NCBI GenBank assembly: GCA_963934795.1
Contig: CAWWAF010000002.1
Location: forward strand, 31,532 to 95,531
From: UBA8438 sp963934795
GTDB taxonomy: Bacteria; Acidobacteriota; Vicinamibacteria; Vicinamibacterales; UBA8438
DNA length: 64,000 nt
Direction of reading: 5' to 3'
Part shown: positions 45,690 to 56,308 of the stretch, piece by piece
How positions within the stretch are numbered: position 1 is the first letter of the stretch
Layout: each line of letters opens with the position of its first letter
The notes under the pieces: model-generated
What the model was told of the DNA's origin: nothing
The model's input: the letters and a program-made list of their open reading frames with translations, nothing else
The model's database searches: none
Translations under genes and position numbers: made by a program

Positions 45690-48149
45690 GTGATGCAGAC
45701 AGGAGCCTTCACCACCCTCGAATTCGACCGGATCGTCGAGGCCGTGGTGAGCTGCGCCTTGACGCCGCTTGGCGCCGACGAGCTGGGGCAGCTCCGCCCG
45801 CTGACCGACGCGCGCGCGGTGCGGTCCGCACAAACAGACACAACGGAGGCGGTTCGGTTCGCGGCAGCCAACGGACCAATGCCGCTCGAAGCGCCGCTGC
45901 ATCTGAACGAGGCGGTCGCCGCGCTGGCCATCGAAGCGCAGGCGCTGGAACCGCTACAACTTCTCAGCCTGGTCGATTTCCTGAGCTCGGTCCAACGCGT
46001 CTGCCGTTCGGTGACGACCGCGACCACTGGGCCCTACCCGGCCCTGTCCGCCATTGTCAGCGGCGTGTCGAACTGGGACCGCGAGTGCGGGAGCGTACGT
46101 CAGAAGATTGATGCCTCCGGCGAGGTGGCTGACGACGCGAGCCCGGAGCTGAAAACGATTCGGGGCCGGCTTCGGAAACAGCGAAACCGGCTGCGAGGAA
46201 ATCTGGAGGCGTACCTACGCGGGCGCGAGACTGCGCGGTATCTGCAAGAACAGGTGGTCAGCGAACGCAACGGGCGTTTCGTGCTCGTCGTCCGATCAGA
46301 GCACCGCGCCGGCATCCCGGGCATCGTGCATGGCACCTCGTCGAGCGGTGCCAGCCTCTTCCTCGAGCCGTTGAGCACCGTCGACATCAACAATGAGATC
46401 GTCGCGCTTGATGAGCAGGAACGCGAGGAAGTCCGTCGCGTGTTGCTGTTGCTCTCGGCAACATTTCGACGGCGTGCGCTTGATTTGCGTCGCACGCTGA
46501 CTGCGGCGACCGGCCTCGACGTGCTGCAGGCCAGGGCGACGTTCGCGGGCATCGTTGGGGGCGTGGAGGCACACATCAGCAACGACCAGGCCCTGGACCT
46601 CCGCGAGGCAAGGCATCCGCTGCTGATGACGAGTGTCGCCAGCCGAATCGAGCAGGCGACTGGAGTCGGCGAGCGCATCGAACCGGTGCCGGTCGATGTG
46701 GTCATGACCCCGCCCACGCGAGCGCTCGTCATCACCGGGCCCAACACGGGCGGCAAGACGGTGGCGCTGAAAACGGCCGGGTTGTTGTCGCTGATGGCGC
46801 AAGCCGGTCTGCACATTCCGGCCGCCGCGGGTGCGCAGGTGCCGGTGTTCCGCTCGGTGTTCGCGGATATCGGTGATGAACAGTCAATCGCTGCCAACCT
46901 CAGCACATTCTCAGGCCACGTCGCCAACATCGTGGGCATGGATCGGCGGCTCTCCATTCCAGGCCTGATCCTGCTGGATGAGGTGGGGGCTGGCACTGAC
47001 CCGGTGGAGGGGGGCGCCCTAGGACGTGCTGTGGTGGAACACTTCAGACAACGTGGCGCCCATGTAATCGTCACGACCCACGACGACGCCCTCAAGTCGT
47101 ACGCCGCTACCACTGAGGGCGTTTCGTGCGCGGCGTTCGGATTCGATCCGGAGACGTTTGCGCCAACCTATCGCCTGGTCTACGGCTCGGCCGGACGCAG
47201 CCTGGCCCTGGAAATCGCGGGCCGGCTGGGACTGGCCCCGGGCATCATCACTGCCGCCGCGGCGCTGCGGACCGCGCGCGAGTCGCAATTGGCCGATCAC
47301 CTCGCCCGGATCGACGAGGACCGCAGCCGGCTCGACGAACTCGGGCGCGACCTCGCCAGACGCCACACCGCACAGGCGGAGCTGGAGGCCCGGTTGAAGG
47401 CGCGTGAGGCTGAAATTGACCAACGCGACCGGAACAGTCGCGCCAGTCGTGACGATTCGCTTGACCAGCGTCTCCGCGCCGCTCGCCGCGAGGTCGACGA
47501 GGTCGTCCAGTCGCTTCGACAACGGGCCGCGACCCTGGAGCGGGTCGCCGTTGACAAAGCGGCCAGACGGGAAACGCCCTTGTCGACTGGCGACAGCGGC
47601 GAACTGAGATCCTCCGCACAGGCGTCTCTCGACAACATCGCGGGACACTTCCAGGCCCCCGAACCAGTGGCCGCCCCGTCGAATCGCGGCCAGCGCCCAC
47701 CGATTGCGCTGGGCGACCGGGTTGTCGTGTCCACGCTGGGCGTTGCGGGTGAGGTCCGCTCGTTCCACGGGACCGAGGCGGAGGTCGAAGTCCGCGGAAA
47801 GCGGCTGCGCGTGCCGCGCCGGTCGCTGGCGCCCGGTGGCCAACCGGCACCTCGGGTGGAACGACACAGCCGCGTCAATATTCAGGTCAACGAACCGGTT
47901 GGGCAGTTGGACGAACTCAACCTCATCGGCTGCCGCGTCGACGACGCCCTCGCTCGCGCAGAGAAGCACCTGGATCAGGTCGCGATGGGTGAAGTGCGTG
48001 CCATTCGGTTCATCCATGGTCACGGGACCGGACGACTACGCAGAGCCATCGCGGAGTTGCTCCGCGGGCATCCGTTGGTCCGACGATTCTTTGCCGCGGC
48101 GCCGGAGGACGGGGGCACTGCCGTCACCTGCGCGGAACTCAAGGACTGA
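45690..48149 (+). CDS. mutS2: endonuclease MutS2
   Basis: MutS2 binds branched DNA or stalled, collided ribosomes and is not a mismatch repair protein. The 819-residue protein has the MutS core and clamp, Walker A 'LVITGPNTGGKTVALKTAGL', Walker B 'GLILLDEVGAGTDPVEGGAL', a long coiled coil (about 520-650) and a C-terminal Smr domain with 'DELNLIGCRVDDALARAEKH' and 'IRFIHGHGTGRLRRAIAELL'. GTG 45690 and ATG 45693 are adjacent start options. The 225 bp before it hold small GC-rich hairpins and no gene. Confidence 0.96.
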   Translation: MMQTGAFTTLEFDRIVEAVVSCALTPLGADELGQLRPLTDARAVRSAQTDTTEAVRFAAANGPMPLEAPLHLNEAVAALAIEAQALEPLQLLSLVDFLSSVQRVCRSVTTATTGPYPALSAIVSGVSNWDRECGSVRQKIDASGEVADDASPELKTIRGRLRKQRNRLRGNLEAYLRGRETARYLQEQVVSERNGRFVLVVRSEHRAGIPGIVHGTSSSGASLFLEPLSTVDINNEIVALDEQEREEVRRVLLLLSATFRRRALDLRRTLTAATGLDVLQARATFAGIVGGVEAHISNDQALDLREARHPLLMTSVASRIEQATGVGERIEPVPVDVVMTPPTRALVITGPNTGGKTVALKTAGLLSLMAQAGLHIPAAAGAQVPVFRSVFADIGDEQSIAANLSTFSGHVANIVGMDRRLSIPGLILLDEVGAGTDPVEGGALGRAVVEHFRQRGAHVIVTTHDDALKSYAATTEGVSCAAFGFDPETFAPTYRLVYGSAGRSLALEIAGRLGLAPGIITAAAALRTARESQLADHLARIDEDRSRLDELGRDLARRHTAQAELEARLKAREAEIDQRDRNSRASRDDSLDQRLRAARREVDEVVQSLRQRAATLERVAVDKAARRETPLSTGDSGELRSSAQASLDNIAGHFQAPEPVAAPSNRGQRPPIALGDRVVVSTLGVAGEVRSFHGTEAEVEVRGKRLRVPRRSLAPGGQPAPRVERHSRVNIQVNEPVGQLDELNLIGCRVDDALARAEKHLDQVAMGEVRAIRFIHGHGTGRLRRAIAELLRGHPLVRRFFAAAPEDGGTAVTCAELKD

Positions 48150-48161
48150 GCGACAGCGACC

Positions 48162-49925
48162 ATGGGCCTGTTTCCACAATCATTTATCGACGACCTGAAA
48201 GCACAGGTCGACATCGTCCAGGTGGTGCAGGACTACGTCCCGCTGAAGCGGGCAGGAGCGAGCTTCAAGGGATTGTGCCCGTTCCACTCGGAGAAGACAC
48301 CGTCGTTTCACGTCCACGGCGACAAGGGCTTCTTTCACTGTTTTGGCTGCGACACCGGTGGTGACGTGCTCAAGTTCCTGGAACTACAGGAGAAGTTGAG
48401 CTTCCAGGATGCGGTCCGCCACCTCGCACAGCGTTTCGGCGTCGCGGTTCCAGAAGCGGACACGGAAGAGGACGCGGCAGCCAACGCCGAACGCGAGGCG
48501 CTGCTCACCGTGCATGAAGCCGCATCTGAGTTCTTCACCGAGCGGCTCGGGGACCCCGCTGGCCGCCAGGCGCGAGAACACCTCAGCGGGCGAGGCCTGA
48601 CAGACGACACCGCGGCCAGACTCGGATTGGGGTTTGCACCGCCACAGGGGGACAGCCTCCTGACCCACCTCCGTGGCCGGGGCTACTCGGACGCGGTGCT
48701 CGTCCGCAGCGGCCTGGCGGTCGCCCGAGACGGTCGGTCACTGGTCGACCGCTTCCGGAACCGCCTCATGATCCCGATCGCTCGTGACACCGGGTCGGTG
48801 ATCGCATTCGGCGCGCGAGCCCTACAGCCAGACCAGCAACCGAAGTATCTGAACTCGCCGGAGACCGCAATCTATTCCAAGTCTCGGACGTTGTATGGCC
48901 TGCATCTGTCGAAGTCCGCCATTCGCAAGACGGGGTACGCCGTGCTCGTGGAGGGATACTTCGACCTGGCCCAGGCGCTGCAGGCCGGGGTCGGTACCGT
49001 GGTCGCCTCCTGTGGCACCGCAGTGAACGAACAGCAGGTCCGTTTGCTCAAACGGTTCGCGTCAAAGGTGATCGTCAGCTTTGACCCGGACCCGGCCGGA
49101 GCCACCGCCGCCGCGCGCTCCGGCGAGCTCCTGCTTGCCGAAGGCATGCAGGTCAACGTCGCTGTTCTGGACGACGGCGAGGATCCTGACACCTGTATTC
49201 AGAAACACGGCGCGGAGCAATATGTCGAAAAGCTACGCACTTCGCGCCCATATCTGGAATACTTACTGGATCGGGAAGCGGCCAGCCACGACCTGACACG
49301 GGGAGATCACCGCCGCGAATTCCTGAATCGGATGCTGCAGGTCGCTGCACGAATCCCGGATGCTCCGTCGAGGGACCTCTTCGCCGACCGGATTGCGCAC
49401 CAGGCGGGCGTACTCGAAGATGTCGTGCGTACCGAGATTCGCAAGGCGGCGGTGGAGCGTCGCACCACGTTCGACGATCGACAGGTGTCGGCCGGTCGGA
49501 CGCTGAAAACGGCGGAAAAAGGGCTGATCTGGGCGCTCGTGCGCGACACCCAGGCCGCCTTGGAGGTCATCGGAGAACTCAGCGATGAGGATCTCGCCGG
49601 GTTGACGACGGCACCGATCCTCAGCACCGCCCGTTCGCTGTCCGGGTGGCCTGTCGAGACTGTCCTCAGCACGCTCAACGAGCGGCTGAGCACCGAGGAG
49701 GCCGGCTGGATAGCTCGGGTTGGAGCGGCCGAGCGCGCCGTGGCCTCGGCCTCCGATTGCGGGAATGCGCTGAAACAGCTCGGCTGCGAGCGCCAACGCG
49801 CAATGCTGCAACACGAGATTGACCGGTGCCAGCATCTGGGCACACCATCGGCGTTGGCGGAGATCGACCTGTTATTGCGGAAGAAGCAAGCACTGTTAAC
49901 GAAGCTCGAATCACTACGACCGTGA
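48162..49925 (+). CDS. dnaG: DNA primase
   Basis: DnaG makes RNA primers at the replication fork. The 587-residue protein has the N-terminal zinc finger ('SFKGLCPFHSEKTPSFHVHG', 'FFHCFGCDTGGDVLKFLELQ'), the RNA polymerase basic motif region 'RNRLMIPIARDTGSVIAFGA', the Toprim domain with 'VLVEGYFDLAQALQAGVGTV' and 'KVIVSFDPDPAGATAAARS', and a C-terminal helicase-binding region. It is 12 bp after mutS2 and just ahead of rpoD, the usual macromolecular synthesis order dnaG-rpoD. Confidence 0.97.
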   Translation: MGLFPQSFIDDLKAQVDIVQVVQDYVPLKRAGASFKGLCPFHSEKTPSFHVHGDKGFFHCFGCDTGGDVLKFLELQEKLSFQDAVRHLAQRFGVAVPEADTEEDAAANAEREALLTVHEAASEFFTERLGDPAGRQAREHLSGRGLTDDTAARLGLGFAPPQGDSLLTHLRGRGYSDAVLVRSGLAVARDGRSLVDRFRNRLMIPIARDTGSVIAFGARALQPDQQPKYLNSPETAIYSKSRTLYGLHLSKSAIRKTGYAVLVEGYFDLAQALQAGVGTVVASCGTAVNEQQVRLLKRFASKVIVSFDPDPAGATAAARSGELLLAEGMQVNVAVLDDGEDPDTCIQKHGAEQYVEKLRTSRPYLEYLLDREAASHDLTRGDHRREFLNRMLQVAARIPDAPSRDLFADRIAHQAGVLEDVVRTEIRKAAVERRTTFDDRQVSAGRTLKTAEKGLIWALVRDTQAALEVIGELSDEDLAGLTTAPILSTARSLSGWPVETVLSTLNERLSTEEAGWIARVGAAERAVASASDCGNALKQLGCERQRAMLQHEIDRCQHLGTPSALAEIDLLLRKKQALLTKLESLRP

Positions 49926-49994
49926 CCACCGGATACGTCCAGCATTGTCGACCCAACACGGGACCGGCTGGCGGTCCGCCGAGGAGGAACGCTC

Positions 49995-51686
<1,692 letters not shown>

Positions 51687-51717
51687 GCAGGTCAAGAACG
51701 TGAAGTTCCTGCACACC

Positions 51718-51793
51718 GGGCCCATAGCTCAGCGGTCAGAGCCGCCGGCTCATAACCGGTCGGTCCCAGGTTCGAATCCTGGTGGGCCCACCA
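51718..51793 (+). tRNA. tRNA with CAU anticodon (Ile2 or elongator Met)
   Basis: A complete 76-base cloverleaf: acceptor stem 51718-51724 with 51783-51789, D arm, anticodon stem GCCGG/CCGGT with loop CTCATAA (anticodon CAT at 51751-51753), T arm CCAGG-TTCGAAT-CCTGG, and encoded CCA. G1-C72 rules out the initiator tRNA. C4-G69 and C5-G68 in the acceptor stem match the pairs that TilS reads in tRNA-Ile2 (whose C34 becomes lysidine), so isoleucine-2 is a serious option; automatic annotation would say Met. It lies 31 bp after rpoD. Confidence 0.93.
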
Positions 51794-51935
51794 CATGACA
51801 CGAGTCCATATGGACATCGCACGCGCCGGCCATCCCGCGGTCCGCCCCCGGCACACACGCGGGCCGCAGAAGGCACGCACCACCTGGGGCCCCGCTCGCA
51901 ATCCGGCGCGGCCTACGTTCGCCGGCTTTTTCATA

Positions 51936-51960
51936 CCCGCCAGACGGCGGGTTTTTTTTT
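51936..51960 (+). terminator. intrinsic terminator after the rpoD-tRNA unit
   Basis: CCCGCC (51936-51941), loop AGAC and GGCGGG (51946-51951) are followed by nine T. A 12-base palindrome GTCCATATGGAC just after the tRNA (near 51804-51815) lies between. Confidence 0.9.
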
Positions 51961-52006
51961 GCTCGGTGCCGACCTCCGGCCTGAATCTGTGGAGACCTGA
52001 CTCACG

Positions 52007-52750
52007 ATGTTGCCAGACCTCAAACGCCTGATCCAATTGCAGCAACTCGACAACACGGCGGCGGACGCGCAACGCGTCGTCGACGCGATTCCGTCGCGCA
52101 TCGAAGCGCTCGACGCCGAACTGACGGCGCGCACCGCGGCGGTCGACGAGGCCACAGGCCGATTGGATGACAGGAAAAGCGAGCGTGCCGCGGTGGAGAA
52201 AACGCTCGCGGCAATACAGACCCGGCTATCCCGGTTCAGGGAACAGCTCATGGCCGTCAAGACCAACAAGGAATACACCGCGATGCAACATGAGATCGCG
52301 ACGGCAGAAGCAGACGTTCAGCGCCACGAAGACACTATTCTCGAGCACATGTTGGAATTGGACGACCTCGCCGCCGCGGTCACAACGGCCAAACAGGCGC
52401 TCTCGGCGAGCCGGAAAGAAATCGAGAAGAGCACGGCCGTCCTCATGGCGGAGCGCGACGACCTGGAACACACACTTGGCCGTACCGCGACCGAACATGA
52501 CACCCTGCTCGAGACGATTGGTGCTGAGGCCCAAGCGCTCTTCAACCGCATCGCCAAGCAGCGGAATGGCATTGCGGTCGTGGAGGCGCGCGACGGACTC
52601 TGTTCGCTCTGCAACGTCCGATTGCGGCCTCAGGTGTTCAACCACATTCTGCAGAACACCGAGCTAGTCCAATGTGACAGCTGCAATCGAATTCTGTACC
52701 ACGACCCCAACTCGAAGCCGCCCGCCGTCCCGCCCGTCGACGCCCCGTAG
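52007..52750 (+). CDS. coiled-coil protein with C-terminal C4 zinc ribbon (CdsZ-like)
   Basis: The 247-residue protein is a long coiled coil (residues about 1-180) followed by a zinc ribbon: Cys pairs in 'LCSLCNVRLRPQVF' and 'VQCDSCNRILY'. This is the zf-RING_7/CdsZ architecture found across bacteria, whose members tether to nucleic acid or protein partners; the exact role is not well known. Conserved 'VKTNKEYTAMQHEIATAEAD' marks the family. It ends 34 bp from the stop of the convergent ftsZ. Confidence 0.88.
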   Translation: MLPDLKRLIQLQQLDNTAADAQRVVDAIPSRIEALDAELTARTAAVDEATGRLDDRKSERAAVEKTLAAIQTRLSRFREQLMAVKTNKEYTAMQHEIATAEADVQRHEDTILEHMLELDDLAAAVTTAKQALSASRKEIEKSTAVLMAERDDLEHTLGRTATEHDTLLETIGAEAQALFNRIAKQRNGIAVVEARDGLCSLCNVRLRPQVFNHILQNTELVQCDSCNRILYHDPNSKPPAVPPVDAP

Positions 52751-52784
52751 GACACCTACCGCGAAGACGTCGCGTCGGACGTTC

Positions 52785-54071
52785 CTACTCCGCGCGTTGG
52801 CGGAGAAATGCCGGAACGTCGAATTCACTCTCGCCGCCATCCAGGTCGAGCCGCATGTCGCCGGCCTGATCCGCCTCGACCGGCTCAGGCAGCGGCAGTT
52901 CGATGAGTGGACGACGGGAGACGCCAAAGCTGGTCCCTCCGCTCACGGCCTGTGCTTGTGGCTCCTCCTGCCAGGACGAATACCGCTGCAGATCGACGGG
53001 AGTCTTCGCCGTGGCTCGCTCGATAGACGGCTTGGCGCCCTCGCGTTCGAACCCAGTGGCGATCACCGTAATCTTGACCCGGCCGTCCATCGATGGGTCC
53101 ACGACGGCGCCGAAGATGATGTTGGCATCCTCATGCGCGGCCGCGTGAATAATGGACGTCGCCTCGCTGACCTCGATCAACGAGAGGTCGCTGCCCCCCG
53201 TGACATTGATGATGACGCAGCGGGCGCCGTCGACGGAGGCATCCTCGAGCAATGGACTCGAAATGGCCTGCGTCGCGGCGTCGACGACCTTGGTGTCGCC
53301 AGCACCGACCCCGGTGCCCATAATCGCCAGCCCCTTGCCGGACATGATCGTGGTCACGTCCGCAAAGTCGAGATTGATTAGCCCGGGCACGAGAATCAGC
53401 TCCGAGATGCCCTGAATCGCCTGCCGAAGGACATCATCGGCCAACTCGAACGCGTCCGACAAGGTCGTTGACCGATCGGTCATGGACAACAGTCGTTCGT
53501 TCGGAATCGTAATGACGGTGTCGACCGCTTCGCGCAACTCCTCCAGACCGCTCTCCGCCTGCTTGGCGCGGCGGTGTCCCTCGAAGGCGAACGGCTTCGT
53601 CACCACCGCCACCGTGAGCGCACCCAGCTCGCTGGCCAGGTTCGCGATGACCGGGGCCGCGCCGGTCCCCGTGCCCCCGCCCAGGCCGGTGGTCACGAAC
53701 ACCATGTCGGCGCCGTCAAGTGCCGAGATGATCTGCTCGGTGTCTTCGAGCGCCGCCTGCCGGCCGACATTCGGGTCGGCGCCAGCGCCCAGGCCCTTCG
53801 TCAGCTTCCCCCCGAGTTGCAGACAGAGCGGCGCGGCGCAGTGACTCAACGCCTGGGCATCCGTATTGGCCACGATGTACTCGACCCCATCGAGTCCAGA
53901 GCGCACCATGCGATTGACGGCGTTGCTGCCGCCTCCCCCCACACCCACAACCTTGATACGGGCGCCGGTGTGCCCAGCATCCTGAATCGTCAGTCGCGGA
54001 CTTTCGTCCCCTGGCATCGCGAGACTTACTCGCGGGCGATCAGCTCGGTCGGTCACCACTGAAGGTTCCAT
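52785..54071 (-). CDS. ftsZ: cell division protein FtsZ
   Basis: FtsZ polymerises into the cytokinetic ring. The 428-residue tubulin-like GTPase has 'IKVVGVGGGGSNAVNRMVRS', the tubulin signature 'FVTTGLGGGTGTGAAPVIAN', the T7 loop 'LINLDFADVTTIMSGKGLAI', and a disordered linker ending in the FtsA/ZipA-binding peptide 'EFDVPAFLRQRAE'. An extra 35 residues stand before the GTPase domain. AGGAGGG lies before the ATG at 54071. It is the last gene of the division cluster. Confidence 0.98.
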   Translation of the reverse strand: MEPSVVTDRADRPRVSLAMPGDESPRLTIQDAGHTGARIKVVGVGGGGSNAVNRMVRSGLDGVEYIVANTDAQALSHCAAPLCLQLGGKLTKGLGAGADPNVGRQAALEDTEQIISALDGADMVFVTTGLGGGTGTGAAPVIANLASELGALTVAVVTKPFAFEGHRRAKQAESGLEELREAVDTVITIPNERLLSMTDRSTTLSDAFELADDVLRQAIQGISELILVPGLINLDFADVTTIMSGKGLAIMGTGVGAGDTKVVDAATQAISSPLLEDASVDGARCVIINVTGGSDLSLIEVSEATSIIHAAAHEDANIIFGAVVDPSMDGRVKITVIATGFEREGAKPSIERATAKTPVDLQRYSSWQEEPQAQAVSGGTSFGVSRRPLIELPLPEPVEADQAGDMRLDLDGGESEFDVPAFLRQRAE

Positions 54072-54131
54072 CTTCCCTCCTTGTTCGGTCCATTGCACAG
54101 CGTGCCAGGCTCCAATTCCGTAGGAGCCTGC

Positions 54132-55367
54132 CTAGAAAAAATCCTTAAACAGCCCACGGAGCCGCCCGGCGAAGCTGCCCAGACCGCCTATCCGCCCTCC
54201 CCGTTCGAACTCCTGCAATTGATTGCGGTGGGCGTACTTGACCAGACCCACGCCGGTCGCGAATGACGGACTGTTCACGTGGTCCGTCAGCCCACCCACG
54301 TCGACCGGGCAGCCACGCCGTATGGGCAAGTCGAAGATCTGCTCGGCGATCTCCGCCATGCCGTCCAAGAGGGCGCCCCCGCCGCACAAGACGATGCCTG
54401 AGTGCAGCGAGCGTTCATAGCCGGCCCGCCGGATCTCATCCCACAGCGCGTGAAAAATCTCCTCCGCCCTCGGCTGGAGAATCTCTGACAAAATGCGGCG
54501 CGACATCACACGAGGCTGGCGGCCACCGACGCTGGCGACCTCGATGGTCTCGTCCTCACCAACCAACGACGACAGCGCGCATCCACTCCGTCGCTTGGTT
54601 TTCTCCGCGTCGGGAATCGGGGTGCGGAGCCCCACCGCAATGTCGTTGGTGAAGTGGCCGCCACCCATCGTGACCACGCCGGTGTGCCACAAACTGCCTC
54701 GCTCGAAGATCGCCAAGTCTGTGGTCCCGCCGCCGATATCGACCAACGCGACCCCGAGCTCCCGCTCATCGGCCGTGAGGACCGATTCGCTCGCGGCGAG
54801 CTGTTCAATGACGGTGTCGAGCACGGAGACCCCGGCGCGATTCACGCAGGCCACGATGTTCTGCGTCGACGACGTGCTGCCGGTCACGACGTGCACGTTT
54901 ACCTCGAGACGCGTCCCCGTCATGCCGACCGGCGCACCGATGCCGTCCTGGTCGTCAACAACGAAATCTTGGGGCAGGACATGCAAAATCTCGCGACCGG
55001 TGGGCAGTGCCACGCCTTTCGCGGCGTCGATGGCGCGACGCACGTCTTCCCTCGTGATTTCGCGGTTCTTCCCGGCCACCGCCACGACGCCCCGACTGTT
55101 GAACGCCTTGAGGTGAGCGCCGGACAACCCCAGGTGGACTGAGTCGATTTCCACGCCAGCGGTGAGTTCGGCCTCCTCGATCGCCTTCTTGATCGATTCG
55201 ACGGCCGCCTCCAGGTTCACCACAACCCCGCGGCGAATGCCCTGGGCCTCAGCGACCCCGATGCCAATGATGTCGAGTCCCCCGTCCTCGGTGGCTTCCG
55301 CCACGATCGCCGCCGTTTTCGAGGTGCCCACATCAAGACTGACGAGATAGTGTTCTTTACGTCTCAC
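54132..55367 (-). CDS. ftsA: cell division protein FtsA
   Basis: FtsA is the actin-like protein that anchors FtsZ to the membrane. The 411-residue protein has 'HYLVSLDVGTSKTAAIVAEA' (phosphate 1), the SHS2 subdomain, 'GVALVDIGGGTTDLAIFERG' (phosphate 2), 'RSLHSGIVLCGGGALLDGMA' and an amphipathic C-terminal helix ('FAGRLRGLFKDFF') for membrane binding. The GTG at 55367 was chosen because GGAGG stands just upstream. It is 60 bp ahead of ftsZ. Confidence 0.96.
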   Translation of the reverse strand: MRRKEHYLVSLDVGTSKTAAIVAEATEDGGLDIIGIGVAEAQGIRRGVVVNLEAAVESIKKAIEEAELTAGVEIDSVHLGLSGAHLKAFNSRGVVAVAGKNREITREDVRRAIDAAKGVALPTGREILHVLPQDFVVDDQDGIGAPVGMTGTRLEVNVHVVTGSTSSTQNIVACVNRAGVSVLDTVIEQLAASESVLTADERELGVALVDIGGGTTDLAIFERGSLWHTGVVTMGGGHFTNDIAVGLRTPIPDAEKTKRRSGCALSSLVGEDETIEVASVGGRQPRVMSRRILSEILQPRAEEIFHALWDEIRRAGYERSLHSGIVLCGGGALLDGMAEIAEQIFDLPIRRGCPVDVGGLTDHVNSPSFATGVGLVKYAHRNQLQEFERGGRIGGLGSFAGRLRGLFKDFF

Positions 55368-55441
55368 GCGTCCTCCGTCCGTGGCGATGTGCCGCCACGC
55401 CCTGCTCACGCCGGTGGAATATCTGGGTCATGACGACACAG

Positions 55442-56308
55442 CTAGTTGACGGCCGGTTCCCCAACCGGCAAATCGAGCCGACGCCTGCCCTGGTCCGGGG
55501 ACGCGTTGGCCGGGCCCACGTACACCCGCGGGTCGAAACGCAGATCGACATAGTCAATATTCGGTACACGCTCGCGCAGCGTCGCACCCAGTTCGGCATA
55601 CCTCCGCAAACGCGTCAGAAAGTCATCTCCGCCCAGATGAAGGAGCGCCGGATCGTCGTTGAGCAACACCACGGCGTCGTAGGGATCGGCCACATCAATC
55701 TCCGAGATCGAATCGAGGACATCCGGTTGGATGGAGAGCTGCCGTAGCAACCTGGACGCGAGGGCCATCCGATCGACATCGACCGTGGGTCTTCCCATCG
55801 CGCTGGTCGCCAGGCCCGCAACGATAGGGAGGTCAAAATTGGCAAAACGCGGCCCAAACTCGTCGATGACCGTCCCGTGCTCGTCGACGAGGTAGAGCCG
55901 CTGGTCGAGACGCGCGAGCGCCACCGGCCTGCGCTCCTGCACCTGCACTTCGACCGTCGACAGCAGAATGCGTCTGAGAGTTCCGCCACGTAACCACGGC
56001 GACGCGAGCAGGCGTTGGCGATGCCGCTCAAGGTCAACCGTGAGGATGTTCTCGCCGCGGAGATCTGCCACCAGCGCGAGGACCTCCCCCTCAGACAGCT
56101 GCTCCTGACCGCGTACTACGATGTCGTCGACCGACAGGAACGACGCGGCCAACAGCAGCGCAGCGGCATGGTAGGCGACGAAGACGCCGCCACTCGCCAC
56201 GCTCACTCCCCGCGCGATCCGCCACCAGCGGCGCACAGCCCGGCGAGGCCGTCGCGTCGGGTGGTTCGACCATCGGAAGCGCTTGTCCGTCTGGGTGTGG
56301 ACCGTCAT
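55442..56308 (-). CDS. ftsQ: cell division protein FtsQ
   Basis: FtsQ links early and late division proteins in the periplasm. The 288-residue protein has a basic cytoplasmic tail, one membrane helix (about 33-57), a POTRA domain opening 'LSVDDIVVRGQEQLSEGEVL', 'LLASPWLRGGTLRRILLSTV', 'VEVQERRPVALARLDQRLYL' and a FtsQ beta domain ending in 'PNIDYVDLRFDPRVYV'. It overlaps murC by 4 bp. No murB gene stands between murC and ftsQ. Confidence 0.92.
   Translation of the reverse strand: MTVHTQTDKRFRWSNHPTRRPRRAVRRWWRIARGVSVASGGVFVAYHAAALLLAASFLSVDDIVVRGQEQLSEGEVLALVADLRGENILTVDLERHRQRLLASPWLRGGTLRRILLSTVEVQVQERRPVALARLDQRLYLVDEHGTVIDEFGPRFANFDLPIVAGLATSAMGRPTVDVDRMALASRLLRQLSIQPDVLDSISEIDVADPYDAVVLLNDDPALLHLGGDDFLTRLRRYAELGATLRERVPNIDYVDLRFDPRVYVGPANASPDQGRRRLDLPVGEPAVN

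Noticed and set aside
47019..48023. A 334-residue minus-strand open frame inside mutS2
   Set aside because: It is antisense to the Smr and coiled-coil part of MutS2 and has no recognisable domain.
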